From contig CAUEFX010000010.1 in NCBI GenBank assembly GCA_958477465.1, forward strand, positions 1 through 64,000: DNA of 64,000 bases. Reading direction: 5' to 3'. Shown in pieces: positions 1-9,032 of this stretch. A program made the translations under genes and the position numbers. The stretch is from an uncultured Bacteroides sp. (GTDB lineage: Bacteria; Bacteroidota; Bacteroidia; Bacteroidales; Bacteroidaceae). How positions within the stretch are numbered: position 1 is the stretch's first letter; every line of letters begins with the position of its first letter. A model generated the notes under the pieces. That model was given only the letters and a program-made list of their open reading frames with translations, had not been told where the DNA came from and ran no database searches.

Positions 1-2
1 AT

Positions 3-929
3 TCCGACAGGAATATACGCACCTTGGAGAGCCTGCAAGCCCTGTACGGGCACGGGCGTCTGGCCAATACCGGGTATGTCTCCATCCTGCCGGTGGATCA
101 GGGGATAGAACATTCTGCCGGAGCATCCTTTGCACCCAATCCTCTTTACTTCGATCCCGGGAACATTGTGAAACTCGCTATCGAGGGAGGATGCAACGCC
201 GTGGCATCCACATTCGGAGTTCTGGGAGCTGTGGCACGTAAGTACGCCCATAAGATTCCTTTCATCGTGAAGTTGAACCATAACGAGCTGCTGACTTATC
301 CGAACAGTTATGACCAGGTCATGTTCGGTACAGTGAAGGAGGCATGGAACATGGGTGCCGTTGCCGTGGGGGCAACTATCTATTTCGGTTCGGAACAAAG
401 CCGCCGCCAGATTGTGGAGGTCTCACAGGCGTTTGAATATGCCCATGAGTTGGGGATGGCCACGGTATTGTGGTGTTATCTGAGAAACAGCAGTTTTAAG
501 AAAGACGGGATTGACTATCATGCGGCAGCAGATCTGACAGGGCAGGCCAACCATATCGGGGTCACCATCAAGGCTGATATCGTGAAGCAGAAGCTGCCGT
601 CCAACAATGGAGGTTTTAAAGCCATCGGATTCGGTAAGACCGACGGGCGTATGTATACGGAACTGGTCTCCGACCATCCGATAGACCTCTGCCGCTACCA
701 GGTGGCCAACGGGTATATGGGAAGGGTTGGCCTGATCAATTCGGGGGGCGAGTCCCATGGGACATCTGACCTGCATGATGCCGTCGTAACCGCAGTGGTG
801 AACAAACGTGCCGGAGGTATGGGACTTATCTGTGGGAGAAAAGCCTTCCAGAAGACGATGAAAGACGGGGTCTCGCTTCTGAACACCATTCAGGATGTCT
901 ATCTGGATCCTTCGATAACCGTTGCATAA
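3..929 (+). CDS. fbaB: Class I fructose-bisphosphate aldolase (5' partial)
   Basis: Cleaves fructose-1,6-bisphosphate to dihydroxyacetone phosphate and glyceraldehyde-3-phosphate in the cytoplasm. The reading frame is open from the first full codon of the window (S-D-R-N-I-R-T-L), so the start lies upstream. The TTG at 24 is internal, because homologues of the bacterial FbaB family carry about 40 further N-terminal residues. Family features are ILPVDQGIEHS near the start, VKLNHNELLTYP, and the C-terminal GFGKTDGRMY and GLINSGGES segments (Schiff-base and phosphate-binding region). It ends in TAA and is followed 12 bp later by a phosphoglycerate mutase gene, so both are probably co-transcribed as part of a glycolytic block. 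Confidence 0.92.
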   Translation, partial: SDRNIRTLESLQALYGHGRLANTGYVSILPVDQGIEHSAGASFAPNPLYFDPGNIVKLAIEGGCNAVASTFGVLGAVARKYAHKIPFIVKLNHNELLTYPNSYDQVMFGTVKEAWNMGAVAVGATIYFGSEQSRRQIVEVSQAFEYAHELGMATVLWCYLRNSSFKKDGIDYHAAADLTGQANHIGVTIKADIVKQKLPSNNGGFKAIGFGKTDGRMYTELVSDHPIDLCRYQVANGYMGRVGLINSGGESHGTSDLHDAVVTAVVNKRAGGMGLICGRKAFQKTMKDGVSLLNTIQDVYLDPSITVA

Positions 930-941
930 AAACTATATGGC

Positions 942-1691
942 ATGAAAAGGATCGTATTGTTGAGACATGGCGAGAGCCTATGGAACAAGGAAAACCGCTT
1001 TACCGGTTGGACCGATGTAGACCTGAGTGATAAGGGGATCGCAGAAGCCTGTAAAGCCGGTGATATGCTGAAAGAAGCGGGATTCTCTTTTGAGGCGGCT
1101 TACACATCCTATCTGAAACGGGCTGTGAAAACGTTGAATTGTGTTCTGGACCGTCTCAATGAAGACTGGATCCCGGTGGAGAAAAGCTGGAGGTTGAACG
1201 AGAAACACTACGGCATACTTCAGGGACTTAACAAAAGGGAGACAGCAGACAAATATGGCGAGGAACAAGTCCATATCTGGCGGAGAAGTTACGGCGTGTC
1301 GCCCGAGCCGGTGAAGGAAGACGATCCCCGCTATCCGGGGAACGACACCCGTTACGCCGGTGTTCCCGAAATGGAACTGCCACGGACTGAATCCCTGAAG
1401 GATGCCGTCATGCGTGTCATGCCCTATTGGGAATGTGTCATCCTACCCACATTGATGCATAGGGACAACCTGCTTGTCGTTGCCCATGGAAACAGTCTGC
1501 GCGGGATAGTCAAGCATCTCAAGAATATTTCCGATACGGACATATCCCTCTTGAACCTGCCCACGGCAGTACCTTATGTATTCGAATTTGATGAACGGCC
1601 GGTGCTTGTCAGGGACTATTTCCTCGGAGACCAGGAGGAGATACGGAGACGGACGGAGGCTGTAGCCGAACAAGGTATGATCAGACGATAA
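942..1691 (+). CDS. gpmA: 2,3-bisphosphoglycerate-dependent phosphoglycerate mutase
   Basis: Interconverts 3- and 2-phosphoglycerate in lower glycolysis. The 249-residue protein has the full family signature: the N-terminal phospho-histidine motif LRHGESLWN with FTGWTDVDLS after it, the YGILQGLNKRETADKYG loop, and the second catalytic histidine in VVAHGNSLRG near residue 185. The length is typical of bacterial dPGM. The ATG at 942 begins directly with MKRIVLLRHGES and needs no extension. It lies 12 bp after the aldolase and ahead of the Hsp20 gene. It ends in TAA. Any chromosomal copy would lie outside this window, so this may be an accessory isozyme; that is inference. Confidence 0.95.
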   Translation: MKRIVLLRHGESLWNKENRFTGWTDVDLSDKGIAEACKAGDMLKEAGFSFEAAYTSYLKRAVKTLNCVLDRLNEDWIPVEKSWRLNEKHYGILQGLNKRETADKYGEEQVHIWRRSYGVSPEPVKEDDPRYPGNDTRYAGVPEMELPRTESLKDAVMRVMPYWECVILPTLMHRDNLLVVAHGNSLRGIVKHLKNISDTDISLLNLPTAVPYVFEFDERPVLVRDYFLGDQEEIRRRTEAVAEQGMIRR

Positions 1692-1751
1692 GAGTCAGTC
1701 AATCAGACTGATTTGTATTGTCTTTTTGAATATTTTATTTATTAACAATTT

Positions 1752-1767
1752 AAAAAAGGAGGTAAAA
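1752..1767 (+). promoter_or_regulatory. Strong Shine-Dalgarno site fixing the hsp20 start
   Basis: The sequence aaaggaggt lies about 5 bases before the ATG at 1768. Bacteroides genes usually lack a clear Shine-Dalgarno sequence, so this near-perfect match is unusual. It decides the start in favour of MVPVKTNSNW over an upstream in-frame codon at 1726. Confidence 0.7.
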
Positions 1768-2196
1768 ATGGTACCTGTAAAAACAAATTCAAACTGGTTG
1801 CCGAGTATTTTTAACGATTTCTTCGAGAATGAGTGGCTGGCAAAAACGGGAGTTACGGCTCCTGCCATCAATGTCATTGAGAATGACAAGGACTACAAGG
1901 TTGAAATGGCGGCTCCCGGAATGACGAAGGATGATTTCAAGGTGAATGTTGACGAAAACAACAACCTGACAATCTGCATGGAAAAGAAAGAAGAGAAGAA
2001 GGAGGAGAAGAAAGACAAGAAGTATCTCCGCCGCGAATTCTCTTATTCCAAGTTCCAGCAGACCATCCTGCTACCTGAAAACGTGGAGAAGGATAAGATT
2101 TCCGCAAAAGTCGAACACGGGATCCTGTCCATTGAAATCCCGAAAGTGAAGGAGGAAGAAAAACAAAAAACTTCCAAGGCTATCGAGGTTAAATAA
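1768..2196 (+). CDS. Hsp20/alpha-crystallin family small heat-shock protein
   Basis: An ATP-independent holdase chaperone that binds unfolding proteins in the cytoplasm. The 142-residue product has an N-terminal arm (NSNWLPSIFNDFFENEW), then an alpha-crystallin domain from about residue 35 (NVIENDKDYKVEMAAPGM) to the hallmark HGILSIEIPK near residue 125, with a lysine/glutamate-rich insertion in the middle and a charged tail. The start is chosen at 1768 from the strong ribosome-binding site. It sits between phosphoglycerate mutase and a sigma-factor gene, so a stress-protective role for the accessory glycolytic enzymes is possible but only inferred. It ends in TAA. Confidence 0.93.
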   Translation: MVPVKTNSNWLPSIFNDFFENEWLAKTGVTAPAINVIENDKDYKVEMAAPGMTKDDFKVNVDENNNLTICMEKKEEKKEEKKDKKYLRREFSYSKFQQTILLPENVEKDKISAKVEHGILSIEIPKVKEEEKQKTSKAIEVK

Positions 2197-2215
2197 TTCC
2201 ATATCTGGAATGGTG

Positions 2216-2260
2216 TAAGGCCGGACAGGCTTTTCCTGTCCGGAGAGCCGTCCGGCCTTT
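2216..2260 (+). terminator. Two alternative GC-rich hairpins between hsp20 and the sigma-factor gene
   Basis: CCGGACAGG (2221-2229) pairs with CCTGTCCGG (2235-2243), and GGCCGGAC (2219-2226) can instead pair with GTCCGGCC (2250-2257). Only a short T run follows, so this may be a weak terminator or attenuator rather than a full stop before the sigma-factor gene. Confidence 0.5.
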
Positions 2261-2296
2261 AACAGGCACTTCCGGAACAGGGAACCGGCACAACCG

Positions 2297-2794
2297 ATGA
2301 AGGAATTCAATTTTGAAAAAGAGCTGCTTAGCGTACAGGACGAACTGTTCCGTTTCGCGTACAAACTGACAGCGGACAGGGAGAAGGCGGAAGATCTGCT
2401 GCAGGATACCCTGCTCAAGGCAATGCTTCACAAAGAAAGTTACAACAAGAACACAAATTTCAAAGGGTGGCTGTTTATCATCATGCGTAACACGTTTATC
2501 AACGGTTACCGGGCGGAGGTCGGTCATACCCGTCTGTACATATCCTCCGATCCTGCATATTATTCGCGGATCATGGACGAGTCCCGTACAGAGGAGGTGG
2601 ACAGGAACTATGACCTGGAAAAGATACGTAATGCCATCAAAAGTATACCGGAGTCGCATTTCATACCTTTTGAGATGTACCTGTCAGGGTTCAAATACCG
2701 TGAGATAGCGGAAAGAACCGGTGTGAGTTTGGGAACCATAAAGAGCCGTATTTTTCACTGCCGGAAAAAACTGAAAGCTATATTGGCAGAATGA
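2297..2794 (+). CDS. ECF-like RNA polymerase sigma factor
   Basis: A 165-residue sigma-70 family protein. Region 2 spans about residues 8-75 (ELFRFAYKLTADREKAEDLLQDTLLKAM, then FKGWLFIIMRNTFIN). Region 4 is at the C-terminus (FEMYLSGFKYREIAERTGVSLGTIKSRIF), where GTIKSR is the helix contacting the -35/-33 element. No anti-sigma factor gene is adjacent, which is unusual for the group. It lies within the glycolytic block, 22 bp before phosphofructokinase, and may direct transcription of this block or other element genes; the target is not known. It ends in TGA used as a normal stop. Confidence 0.9.
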   Translation: MKEFNFEKELLSVQDELFRFAYKLTADREKAEDLLQDTLLKAMLHKESYNKNTNFKGWLFIIMRNTFINGYRAEVGHTRLYISSDPAYYSRIMDESRTEEVDRNYDLEKIRNAIKSIPESHFIPFEMYLSGFKYREIAERTGVSLGTIKSRIFHCRKKLKAILAE

Positions 2795-2816
2795 AACAAA
2801 ACAAGAACTGAGATAG

Positions 2817-3803
2817 ATGAAAAAAGATGAATATATAGGAATCCTTACTTCCGGAGGGGACGCTTCCGGAATGAATGCGGCAATCCGTGCCGTGACCCGT
2901 ACCGCCATTTTCAACGGCTTCAAAGTCAAAGGAATTTACAGAGGGTACGAAGGCCTGATAGCGGGCGAGTCCAGGGAACTTACGACCGAGGATGTGAGCA
3001 GCATCATCCAGCGTGGGGGAACCATCCTGAAAACGGCACGTTCCGAAGCGTTCACCACCCCGGAAGGACGCAGAGAGGCATACGATACCATGAGGAAAGA
3101 AAAAATCGGGGCGCTGGTAGTCATCGGGGGCGACGGCTCACTGACTGGAGCCCGCATATTTGCCGAGGAATACCCTGTCACGTGCATAGGACTGCCCGGT
3201 ACCATCGACAATGACCTGTACGGAACCGATTTTACAATCGGATATGATACGGCCCTGAACACCATTGTGGAGTGTGTGGACAAAATCCGGGATACAGCCA
3301 CCTCGCACGACCGAATTTTCTTTGTCGAGGTGATGGGACGCGACGCCGGTTTCCTCGCCCAGAACAGCGCAATAGCCTCGGGAGCCGAGGCCGCCATTAT
3401 TCCGGAAGACCGGACGGATGCGGATCAGCTGGAGACTTTTATCGGACGCGGATTCCGGAAGACCAAGAACAGCAGCATCGTCATCGTGACGGAAAGCCCG
3501 GGCAATAAGAATGGCGGAGCCATGCACTATGCCGACCGGGTAAAAAGGGAATACCCCGGATATGATGTCAGGGTCTCTATCCTGGGACATCTACAACGGG
3601 GAGGAGCGCCAAGTGCCAACGACCGCATATTGGCCAGCCGGCTGGGTGAGGCCGCCATACAGGCCCTGATGGAGGACCAGCACAATATCATGGTAGGCAT
3701 ACATAACAATGAGATTGTCTATGTTCCTTTTGACCAGGCTATCAAGAACGACAAGCCCATTGACAAAAACCTGATCCGTGTCCTTAACGAGTTGTCCATA
3801 TAA
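2817..3803 (+). CDS. pfkA: 6-phosphofructokinase (ATP-dependent type)
   Basis: Phosphorylates fructose-6-phosphate to fructose-1,6-bisphosphate, feeding the aldolase encoded upstream. The 328-residue protein shows LTSGGDASGMNAAIR at the N-terminus, the nucleotide-binding IGGDGSLTGA near residue 103, catalytic PGTIDNDLYGTD near residue 125, VEVMGRDAGF near residue 170 and LGHLQRGGAPSANDR near residue 255. Glycine in GGDGS and in PGTIDND argues for ATP rather than pyrophosphate as phosphoryl donor. It starts 22 bp after the sigma-factor gene and is followed 12 bp later by a transporter gene. It ends in TAA. Confidence 0.95.
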   Translation: MKKDEYIGILTSGGDASGMNAAIRAVTRTAIFNGFKVKGIYRGYEGLIAGESRELTTEDVSSIIQRGGTILKTARSEAFTTPEGRREAYDTMRKEKIGALVVIGGDGSLTGARIFAEEYPVTCIGLPGTIDNDLYGTDFTIGYDTALNTIVECVDKIRDTATSHDRIFFVEVMGRDAGFLAQNSAIASGAEAAIIPEDRTDADQLETFIGRGFRKTKNSSIVIVTESPGNKNGGAMHYADRVKREYPGYDVRVSILGHLQRGGAPSANDRILASRLGEAAIQALMEDQHNIMVGIHNNEIVYVPFDQAIKNDKPIDKNLIRVLNELSI

Positions 3804-3815
3804 AATGTTACTCCT

Positions 3816-5591
3816 ATGTCGGAAGTTGCCCCTTTAATATCAGACCTTGCCACTATCTTGATTATAGCCGGTATCATAACCGTCATTTTCAAATGGCTGG
3901 GACAGCCGGTCATAGTGGGATATATTGTGGCCGGTATTATGGCAGGTCCTTCCATTTCCCTATTCCCGACTGTTTCCGACCAGGCCAATATCAAGATATG
4001 GGCGGATATCGGTGTTATTTTCCTCCTGTTCGCCATAGGACTGGATTTCTCGTTCAGAAAGCTGATAAGTGTGGGAGCCTCGGCCATATTCTCCACTGTT
4101 ATCATCGTCTGCGGCATGATGTTCCTGGGATATACGGCAGGCAATGCGATGGGCTTCTCACACACGAGCTGTATCTTTCTGGGCGGAATGCTGTCCATGT
4201 CCTCCACCGCCATCGTATTCAAAGCATTCAGTGACATGGGGCTTCTCGATCAGAAATTTACCGGTATTGTCCTGGGGATACTAATCATTGAGGACGTGGT
4301 GGCGGTAATCATGATGGTGGTCCTCTCCACATTGGCTGTAGGCAAGCATTTTGAAGGCTTCGAAATGCTGGAGAGCATATTGAAACTTGCGGCCTTTCTT
4401 ATTTTCTGGTCAGCATTGGGAATCTATCTGATTCCTACCCTTCTGAAAAGATTGAACCGCTTTATTAGCAATGAAATACTGTTGACAACCTCCCTGGGAC
4501 TATGCCTGGGAATGGTGATGATAGCGACAAAGGCGGGATTCTCCGCCGCGCTGGGTGCGTTCGTCATGGGATCCCTGCTGGCAGAAACAGATAAAGCGGA
4601 AGAAATCGCACATATCGTGCAACCGGTAAAGGACCTGTTCGCCTCCGTTTTCTTCGTATCAGTGGGAATGATGATCGACCCTGCCATGATATGGGAATAT
4701 GCCGTTCCTGTTTTTATCCTGACGGCACTGGTCCTATGCGGGCAGGTCCTGTTCGGGAGTTTCGGCGTGTTGCTTTCCGGACAACCGCTAAAGATTGCGA
4801 TACAAGCCGGCTTTTCCCTGGCACAAGTGGGTGAGTTTGCGTTCATCATCGCTTCGTTAGGAATCAGTCTGAATGTAATGGACAAATACCTTTATCCGGT
4901 CATAGTGGCAGTATCGGTCATCACCACTTTCCTTACTCCTTATATGATAAGACTGTCGGATCCCGTCTACTGTTTTGCAGACAGGCACTTGCCACAATTC
5001 CTGAAAGATTACCTGACGCATTATTCTTCTGGAACAATGACCACAAGACATCAAGGCTCCTGGCACAAGCTCATCAGGTCCATGTTGGTATCCGTCACCC
5101 TTTATCTGGTGGTATGCCTGTTTTTCATAGCGCTGTTCTTCTCCTATGCGTATCCTCTGGTAATGGGACGTATTCCGGGGATGAAAGGAAGCCTGCTGAG
5201 CTTCGTTCTTGTCCTCCTTATCATATCCCCGTTTTTGTGCGCCATCATCATGAAGAAAAACAATTCCGTCGAATTCCGCAAACTTTGGGCGGACAACAGG
5301 TTCAACAGGGGGCTGCTGGTATCAATGATAGTGATCAAGGTGTTGATCTGTATCATTATCGTAATGGGTATCATCATCCGTCTTTTCAATGTCGCTTTGG
5401 GGTCAGGACTGATATTATCTTTCCTGATCATTGTCGTTATCTATTTTTCCAAGCGGATACGGAAACGATCGCTAAGTATGGAAAAACAGTTCCTCGAGAA
5501 TTTCCAGGGTACAGCCGGGACATTTCCACAGGAAGAACCGGAAACAGGAGAAACCTCCACAGAAAAAAATCATGAACTATCAAATAAGTAA
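3816..5591 (+). CDS. Kef-type (CPA2) potassium/proton antiporter
   Basis: A 591-residue integral membrane protein of the monovalent cation:proton antiporter-2 family. About 12 hydrophobic segments fill residues 10-385, including family-typical GYIVAGIMAGP and FLLFAIGLDFSF, and a further hydrophobic block lies at about residues 420-560. There is no C-terminal TrkA/RCK nucleotide-binding domain like that of KefB/KefC, so gating must differ. KefB-type systems of E. coli protect against methylglyoxal by acidifying the cytoplasm, and a methylglyoxal synthase gene lies at the end of this block, so a link is plausible but inferred. It ends in TAA, 6 bp before the phosphorylase gene. Confidence 0.85.
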   Translation: MSEVAPLISDLATILIIAGIITVIFKWLGQPVIVGYIVAGIMAGPSISLFPTVSDQANIKIWADIGVIFLLFAIGLDFSFRKLISVGASAIFSTVIIVCGMMFLGYTAGNAMGFSHTSCIFLGGMLSMSSTAIVFKAFSDMGLLDQKFTGIVLGILIIEDVVAVIMMVVLSTLAVGKHFEGFEMLESILKLAAFLIFWSALGIYLIPTLLKRLNRFISNEILLTTSLGLCLGMVMIATKAGFSAALGAFVMGSLLAETDKAEEIAHIVQPVKDLFASVFFVSVGMMIDPAMIWEYAVPVFILTALVLCGQVLFGSFGVLLSGQPLKIAIQAGFSLAQVGEFAFIIASLGISLNVMDKYLYPVIVAVSVITTFLTPYMIRLSDPVYCFADRHLPQFLKDYLTHYSSGTMTTRHQGSWHKLIRSMLVSVTLYLVVCLFFIALFFSYAYPLVMGRIPGMKGSLLSFVLVLLIISPFLCAIIMKKNNSVEFRKLWADNRFNRGLLVSMIVIKVLICIIIVMGIIIRLFNVALGSGLILSFLIIVVIYFSKRIRKRSLSMEKQFLENFQGTAGTFPQEEPETGETSTEKNHELSNK

Positions 5592-5597
5592 AATGTT

Positions 5598-8156
5598 ATG
5601 GAATATTCAAGTTATCATGTAAACGTCCCACAATGGAGGGAGATTACAGTCGGTTCACACCTTCCGGCAGAATTGCGGAGATTTGCGGAGATGGCACATA
5701 ATCTTTGGTGGACCTGGAACGAGGATGCGAAGAGTTTATATAGTGGTTTGAACCCGGAACTATGGGAAGAGGCGGAACAGAATCCGGTACTGTTTCTGGA
5801 ACGGATGGATTATGAAGAGCTGGAGGCACTGACACATGACGGAAACTTCATGCGTAAGATGGAAAACGTATATTCCACTTTTAAGGCGTATCTTGATGTG
5901 GAGCCGGACCACAGCCGTCCGTCAGTTGCCTATTTCAGCATGGAATATGGTCTGGACAGGGTTCTTAAAATCTATTCCGGCGGTCTGGGCATATTGGCAG
6001 GTGACTATCTGAAGGAAGCTTCGGACAGTAACGTAGACCTCTGCGCTGTAGGGCTTTTATATCGTTATGGCTATTTTGACCAGGCTCTGGCGATGGACGG
6101 GCAGCAACAGGTTCATTATGACCCACAGAATTTCGGGCAGCTTCCGATAGAGAAAGTGATGCAGCCTGACGGGCGACAACTGGTAATCCATGTTCCCTAT
6201 GCCGACAGTTTCACGGTCCATGCCAATGTATGGAAGGCCAATGTGGGACGTGTTTCCCTCTACCTGCTGGATACGGACAATGAACTGAACAGCGAGTTCG
6301 ACCGTCCGATTACCCATCACCTGTATGGCGGTGACTGGGAAAACCGGCTCAAGCAGGAAATACTGCTCGGCATCGGAGGAATGATGACATTAAAAGTATT
6401 GGGCATCGAGAAAGATGTATATCACTGCAACGAGGGGCATGCCGCACTGATCAATATCCAGCGGTTATGCGACTATATATCCGAAGGCCTGGACTTCGGA
6501 CAAGCCATGGAACTGGTTAGGGCTTCCTCGCTTTACACTGTGCATACACCTGTGCCTGCCGGCCATGACTATTTCGATGAGGGGCTTTTCAATAAATATA
6601 TGAAAGGATATCCTGATAAGCTGGGCATTACGTGGGACGAGTTGATGAACCTCGGACGGCAAACTCCGGGCAACAAGGGAGAACGTTTCTGCATGTCGGT
6701 ATTCGCCTGCAAAACCAGCCAGGCGGTAAACGGTGTCAGCAAGCTGCACAAGTCCGTTTCACAGCAGATGTTCGCGCCTCTCTGGAAAGGCTATTTCCCG
6801 GAAGAGAACCATGTGGGCTATGTGACGAATGGCGTACACTTTCCCACTTGGTGTACGGCGGAGTGGAAAAAGCTGTTTAAGGACAATTTCGATGAGAATT
6901 TCATGAACGACCAGTCCAATCAGGAAATATGGAAAGGCGTTTATAATATACCCGATGAAGAGATATGGAACATGCGGAAAAGGTTGAAAACCAAACTGAT
7001 ATCCTACATCAAGTGGAAATGCGGCCGGGACTGGCTCAAAAGCCAGGTTGACCCGGCATTGGGTGTCTCCATTTTCGAGAAGTTTAATCCGAATGCTCTT
7101 CTTGTCGGCTTCGGAAGGCGCTTTGCAACTTACAAAAGAGCTCATCTTTTGTTTACCGATTTGGATCGTCTGGCGCGGATTGTGAACAATCAGGAACATC
7201 CCATACAGTTTGTCTTTGCAGGAAAAGCCCATCCAAACGACACTGCCGGGCAAGGGCTCATCAAGCAGATTGTGGAGATATCCCGCCGTCCTGAATTCTT
7301 GGGTAAAATCATCTTCCTTGAGAATTATGACATGGACCTGGCACGGCATCTTATTTCTGGGGTTGACATCTGGATGAATACTCCCACCCGTCTTGCGGAG
7401 GCTTCCGGAACTTCCGGTGAGAAGGCTCTGATGAACGGCGTACTCAACTTCTCCGTGCTGGACGGTTGGTGGTACGAAGGCTACCGCAAGGAGGCGGGAT
7501 GGGCCATCACCGACAAGGCCACCTATCAGGATGAACAGTACCAGAACCAACTGGATGCGGAAACAATTTATTTCCTGCTGGAACATAATATCCTGCCGTT
7601 ATATTATGAACGGAAAGAAAAAGACTATCCGGAAACCTGGGTCAAGTACATCAAGAACTCGGTTGCGCAAATAGCTCCCCGCTTCACGATGAAAAGACAG
7701 CTGGATGACTACTATGACGGATTTTACAACAAGTTGTCGGAACACTTTCATGTTTTGGCGGCGGACAATTATGCAAAGGCGAAAACGCTTGCCGGCTGGA
7801 AGGCAGCTGTCGACAGCAGATGGAATGCCGTGGAAATCGTTTCCGTGAATGCGGGAAAAGGATTGGACGCCACGGTGGAGGCTGGTAAGGAATACGAGAT
7901 GACGGTCGTCATTGACGAGAAAGGGCTGGACAACGCGATCGGATTGGAATCGGTCATTATACGGCATGAGGAGAATGAGGATCGCATCCATGAGGTCATT
8001 CCTTTTTCTTTGACATCCAAAGACGGAAACCTATACACTTTCAAGGCAATAACCAGAATGTTCAGCGCTGGAAGCTTCAAACAGGCATTCAGAATGTATC
8101 CCAACCATCCCCTGTTACCTCACCGGCAAGATTTTTGTTATGTACGATGGTTCTGA
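5598..8156 (+). CDS. glgP: GT35 alpha-glucan (glycogen/maltodextrin) phosphorylase
   Basis: Releases glucose-1-phosphate from alpha-1,4-glucans with pyridoxal phosphate as cofactor. The 852-residue protein belongs to the short-form alpha-glucan phosphorylases: N-terminal MAHNLWWTWNEDAKSLY, then YFSMEYGL and the GGLGILAGDYLKEASD loop, VYHCNEGHAAL, and the PLP-lysine region EASGTSGEKALMNG near residue 610 with NFSVLDGWW after it. A C-terminal beta-rich tail follows. It would supply hexose phosphate to the phosphofructokinase/aldolase block. The stop is TGA at 8154-8156. The next gene begins 6 bp later in the same reading frame, so UGA readthrough would fuse the two proteins. Confidence 0.94.
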   Translation: MEYSSYHVNVPQWREITVGSHLPAELRRFAEMAHNLWWTWNEDAKSLYSGLNPELWEEAEQNPVLFLERMDYEELEALTHDGNFMRKMENVYSTFKAYLDVEPDHSRPSVAYFSMEYGLDRVLKIYSGGLGILAGDYLKEASDSNVDLCAVGLLYRYGYFDQALAMDGQQQVHYDPQNFGQLPIEKVMQPDGRQLVIHVPYADSFTVHANVWKANVGRVSLYLLDTDNELNSEFDRPITHHLYGGDWENRLKQEILLGIGGMMTLKVLGIEKDVYHCNEGHAALINIQRLCDYISEGLDFGQAMELVRASSLYTVHTPVPAGHDYFDEGLFNKYMKGYPDKLGITWDELMNLGRQTPGNKGERFCMSVFACKTSQAVNGVSKLHKSVSQQMFAPLWKGYFPEENHVGYVTNGVHFPTWCTAEWKKLFKDNFDENFMNDQSNQEIWKGVYNIPDEEIWNMRKRLKTKLISYIKWKCGRDWLKSQVDPALGVSIFEKFNPNALLVGFGRRFATYKRAHLLFTDLDRLARIVNNQEHPIQFVFAGKAHPNDTAGQGLIKQIVEISRRPEFLGKIIFLENYDMDLARHLISGVDIWMNTPTRLAEASGTSGEKALMNGVLNFSVLDGWWYEGYRKEAGWAITDKATYQDEQYQNQLDAETIYFLLEHNILPLYYERKEKDYPETWVKYIKNSVAQIAPRFTMKRQLDDYYDGFYNKLSEHFHVLAADNYAKAKTLAGWKAAVDSRWNAVEIVSVNAGKGLDATVEAGKEYEMTVVIDEKGLDNAIGLESVIIRHEENEDRIHEVIPFSLTSKDGNLYTFKAITRMFSAGSFKQAFRMYPNHPLLPHRQDFCYVRWF

Positions 8157-8162
8157 ACGGAC

Positions 8163-8981
8163 ATGAATAAGCAAGAGTTACTGACAAATGGACGGTGTAA
8201 GAAGAAGGCGGACCGAGAAACCGTCTGGCCGGTTGTCATCATGAACTTCACCGGTGTGTATGCCCATGAGGTATTTGCACGGAACAATCAGTTCATTTGG
8301 CTAGACTGCCGTCACCTTTCTGGAACGAGAGGTTACTGTGACAAGGAGGGGATACGAAAATTGAAGCGGGTGATTGCCGGTTATCCAGCGGAAGGTATCC
8401 ATTTCATTGATTCGGGCAATTATCATTACCTGACCAAATTATGGACAGACAAACTTCGAGTTCCGTTCTCTCTGATTGTATTCGACCATCACCCCGACAT
8501 GCAGCCTCCCTTGTTCAAGGGCATGCTTTCTTGTGGGAGCTGGGTAAAAGACATGTTAGACTGGAATATGCTTTGCAAGAAAGTGGTGATAGTCGGTGCA
8601 TCGGACAAACTGATACGCACCGTACCGGAAGAATACGGACAACGAGTCAGTTTTTATAGCGAAGCGACGTTAGCTCACGAGAAGGGCTGGCGCAATTTCT
8701 CCTCTGCGTATATTGAAGGACCGGTTTACTTGTCCATAGACAAGGATGTCCTGAACCCGGCATCCGCAGTAACAGACTGGGATCAAGGGTCTTTCAGCCT
8801 GCAGGAACTGGAGGAATTACTGGCAATTGTCCTTCGAAAGGAACGTGTAGTCGGCATTGATATCTGCGGGGAATGCTCCGCAACGCTTACTTTGTTTGAG
8901 GAGAGGCGGGAAGCCACCGTGGACAGCCGGGCGAACAAGGAGCTGCTCAAACTCATACAGTCATTCTCCTGTTTTTTATAA
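8163..8981 (+). CDS. Arginase/deacetylase-fold (UPF0489-like) protein
   Basis: A 272-residue protein with ureohydrolase-superfamily features: FDHHPDMQPP near residue 108 (metal-binding His/Asp cluster) and YLSIDKDVLNPASAVTDWDQG near residue 190 (second metal-binding Asp pair), with VVGIDICGECS towards the C-terminus. This supports a metal-dependent hydrolase fold; the substrate cannot be told from the sequence. It starts 6 bp after the phosphorylase stop in the same frame and ends in TAA. Bacteroides homologues are generally annotated only as arginase-family or UPF0489, so no pathway is proposed. Confidence 0.75.
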   Translation: MNKQELLTNGRCKKKADRETVWPVVIMNFTGVYAHEVFARNNQFIWLDCRHLSGTRGYCDKEGIRKLKRVIAGYPAEGIHFIDSGNYHYLTKLWTDKLRVPFSLIVFDHHPDMQPPLFKGMLSCGSWVKDMLDWNMLCKKVVIVGASDKLIRTVPEEYGQRVSFYSEATLAHEKGWRNFSSAYIEGPVYLSIDKDVLNPASAVTDWDQGSFSLQELEELLAIVLRKERVVGIDICGECSATLTLFEERREATVDSRANKELLKLIQSFSCFL

Positions 8982-9032
8982 AGCTGTTGGATATTGTTAA
9001 TTATATTATCACATAAACCATATTTTATTATT

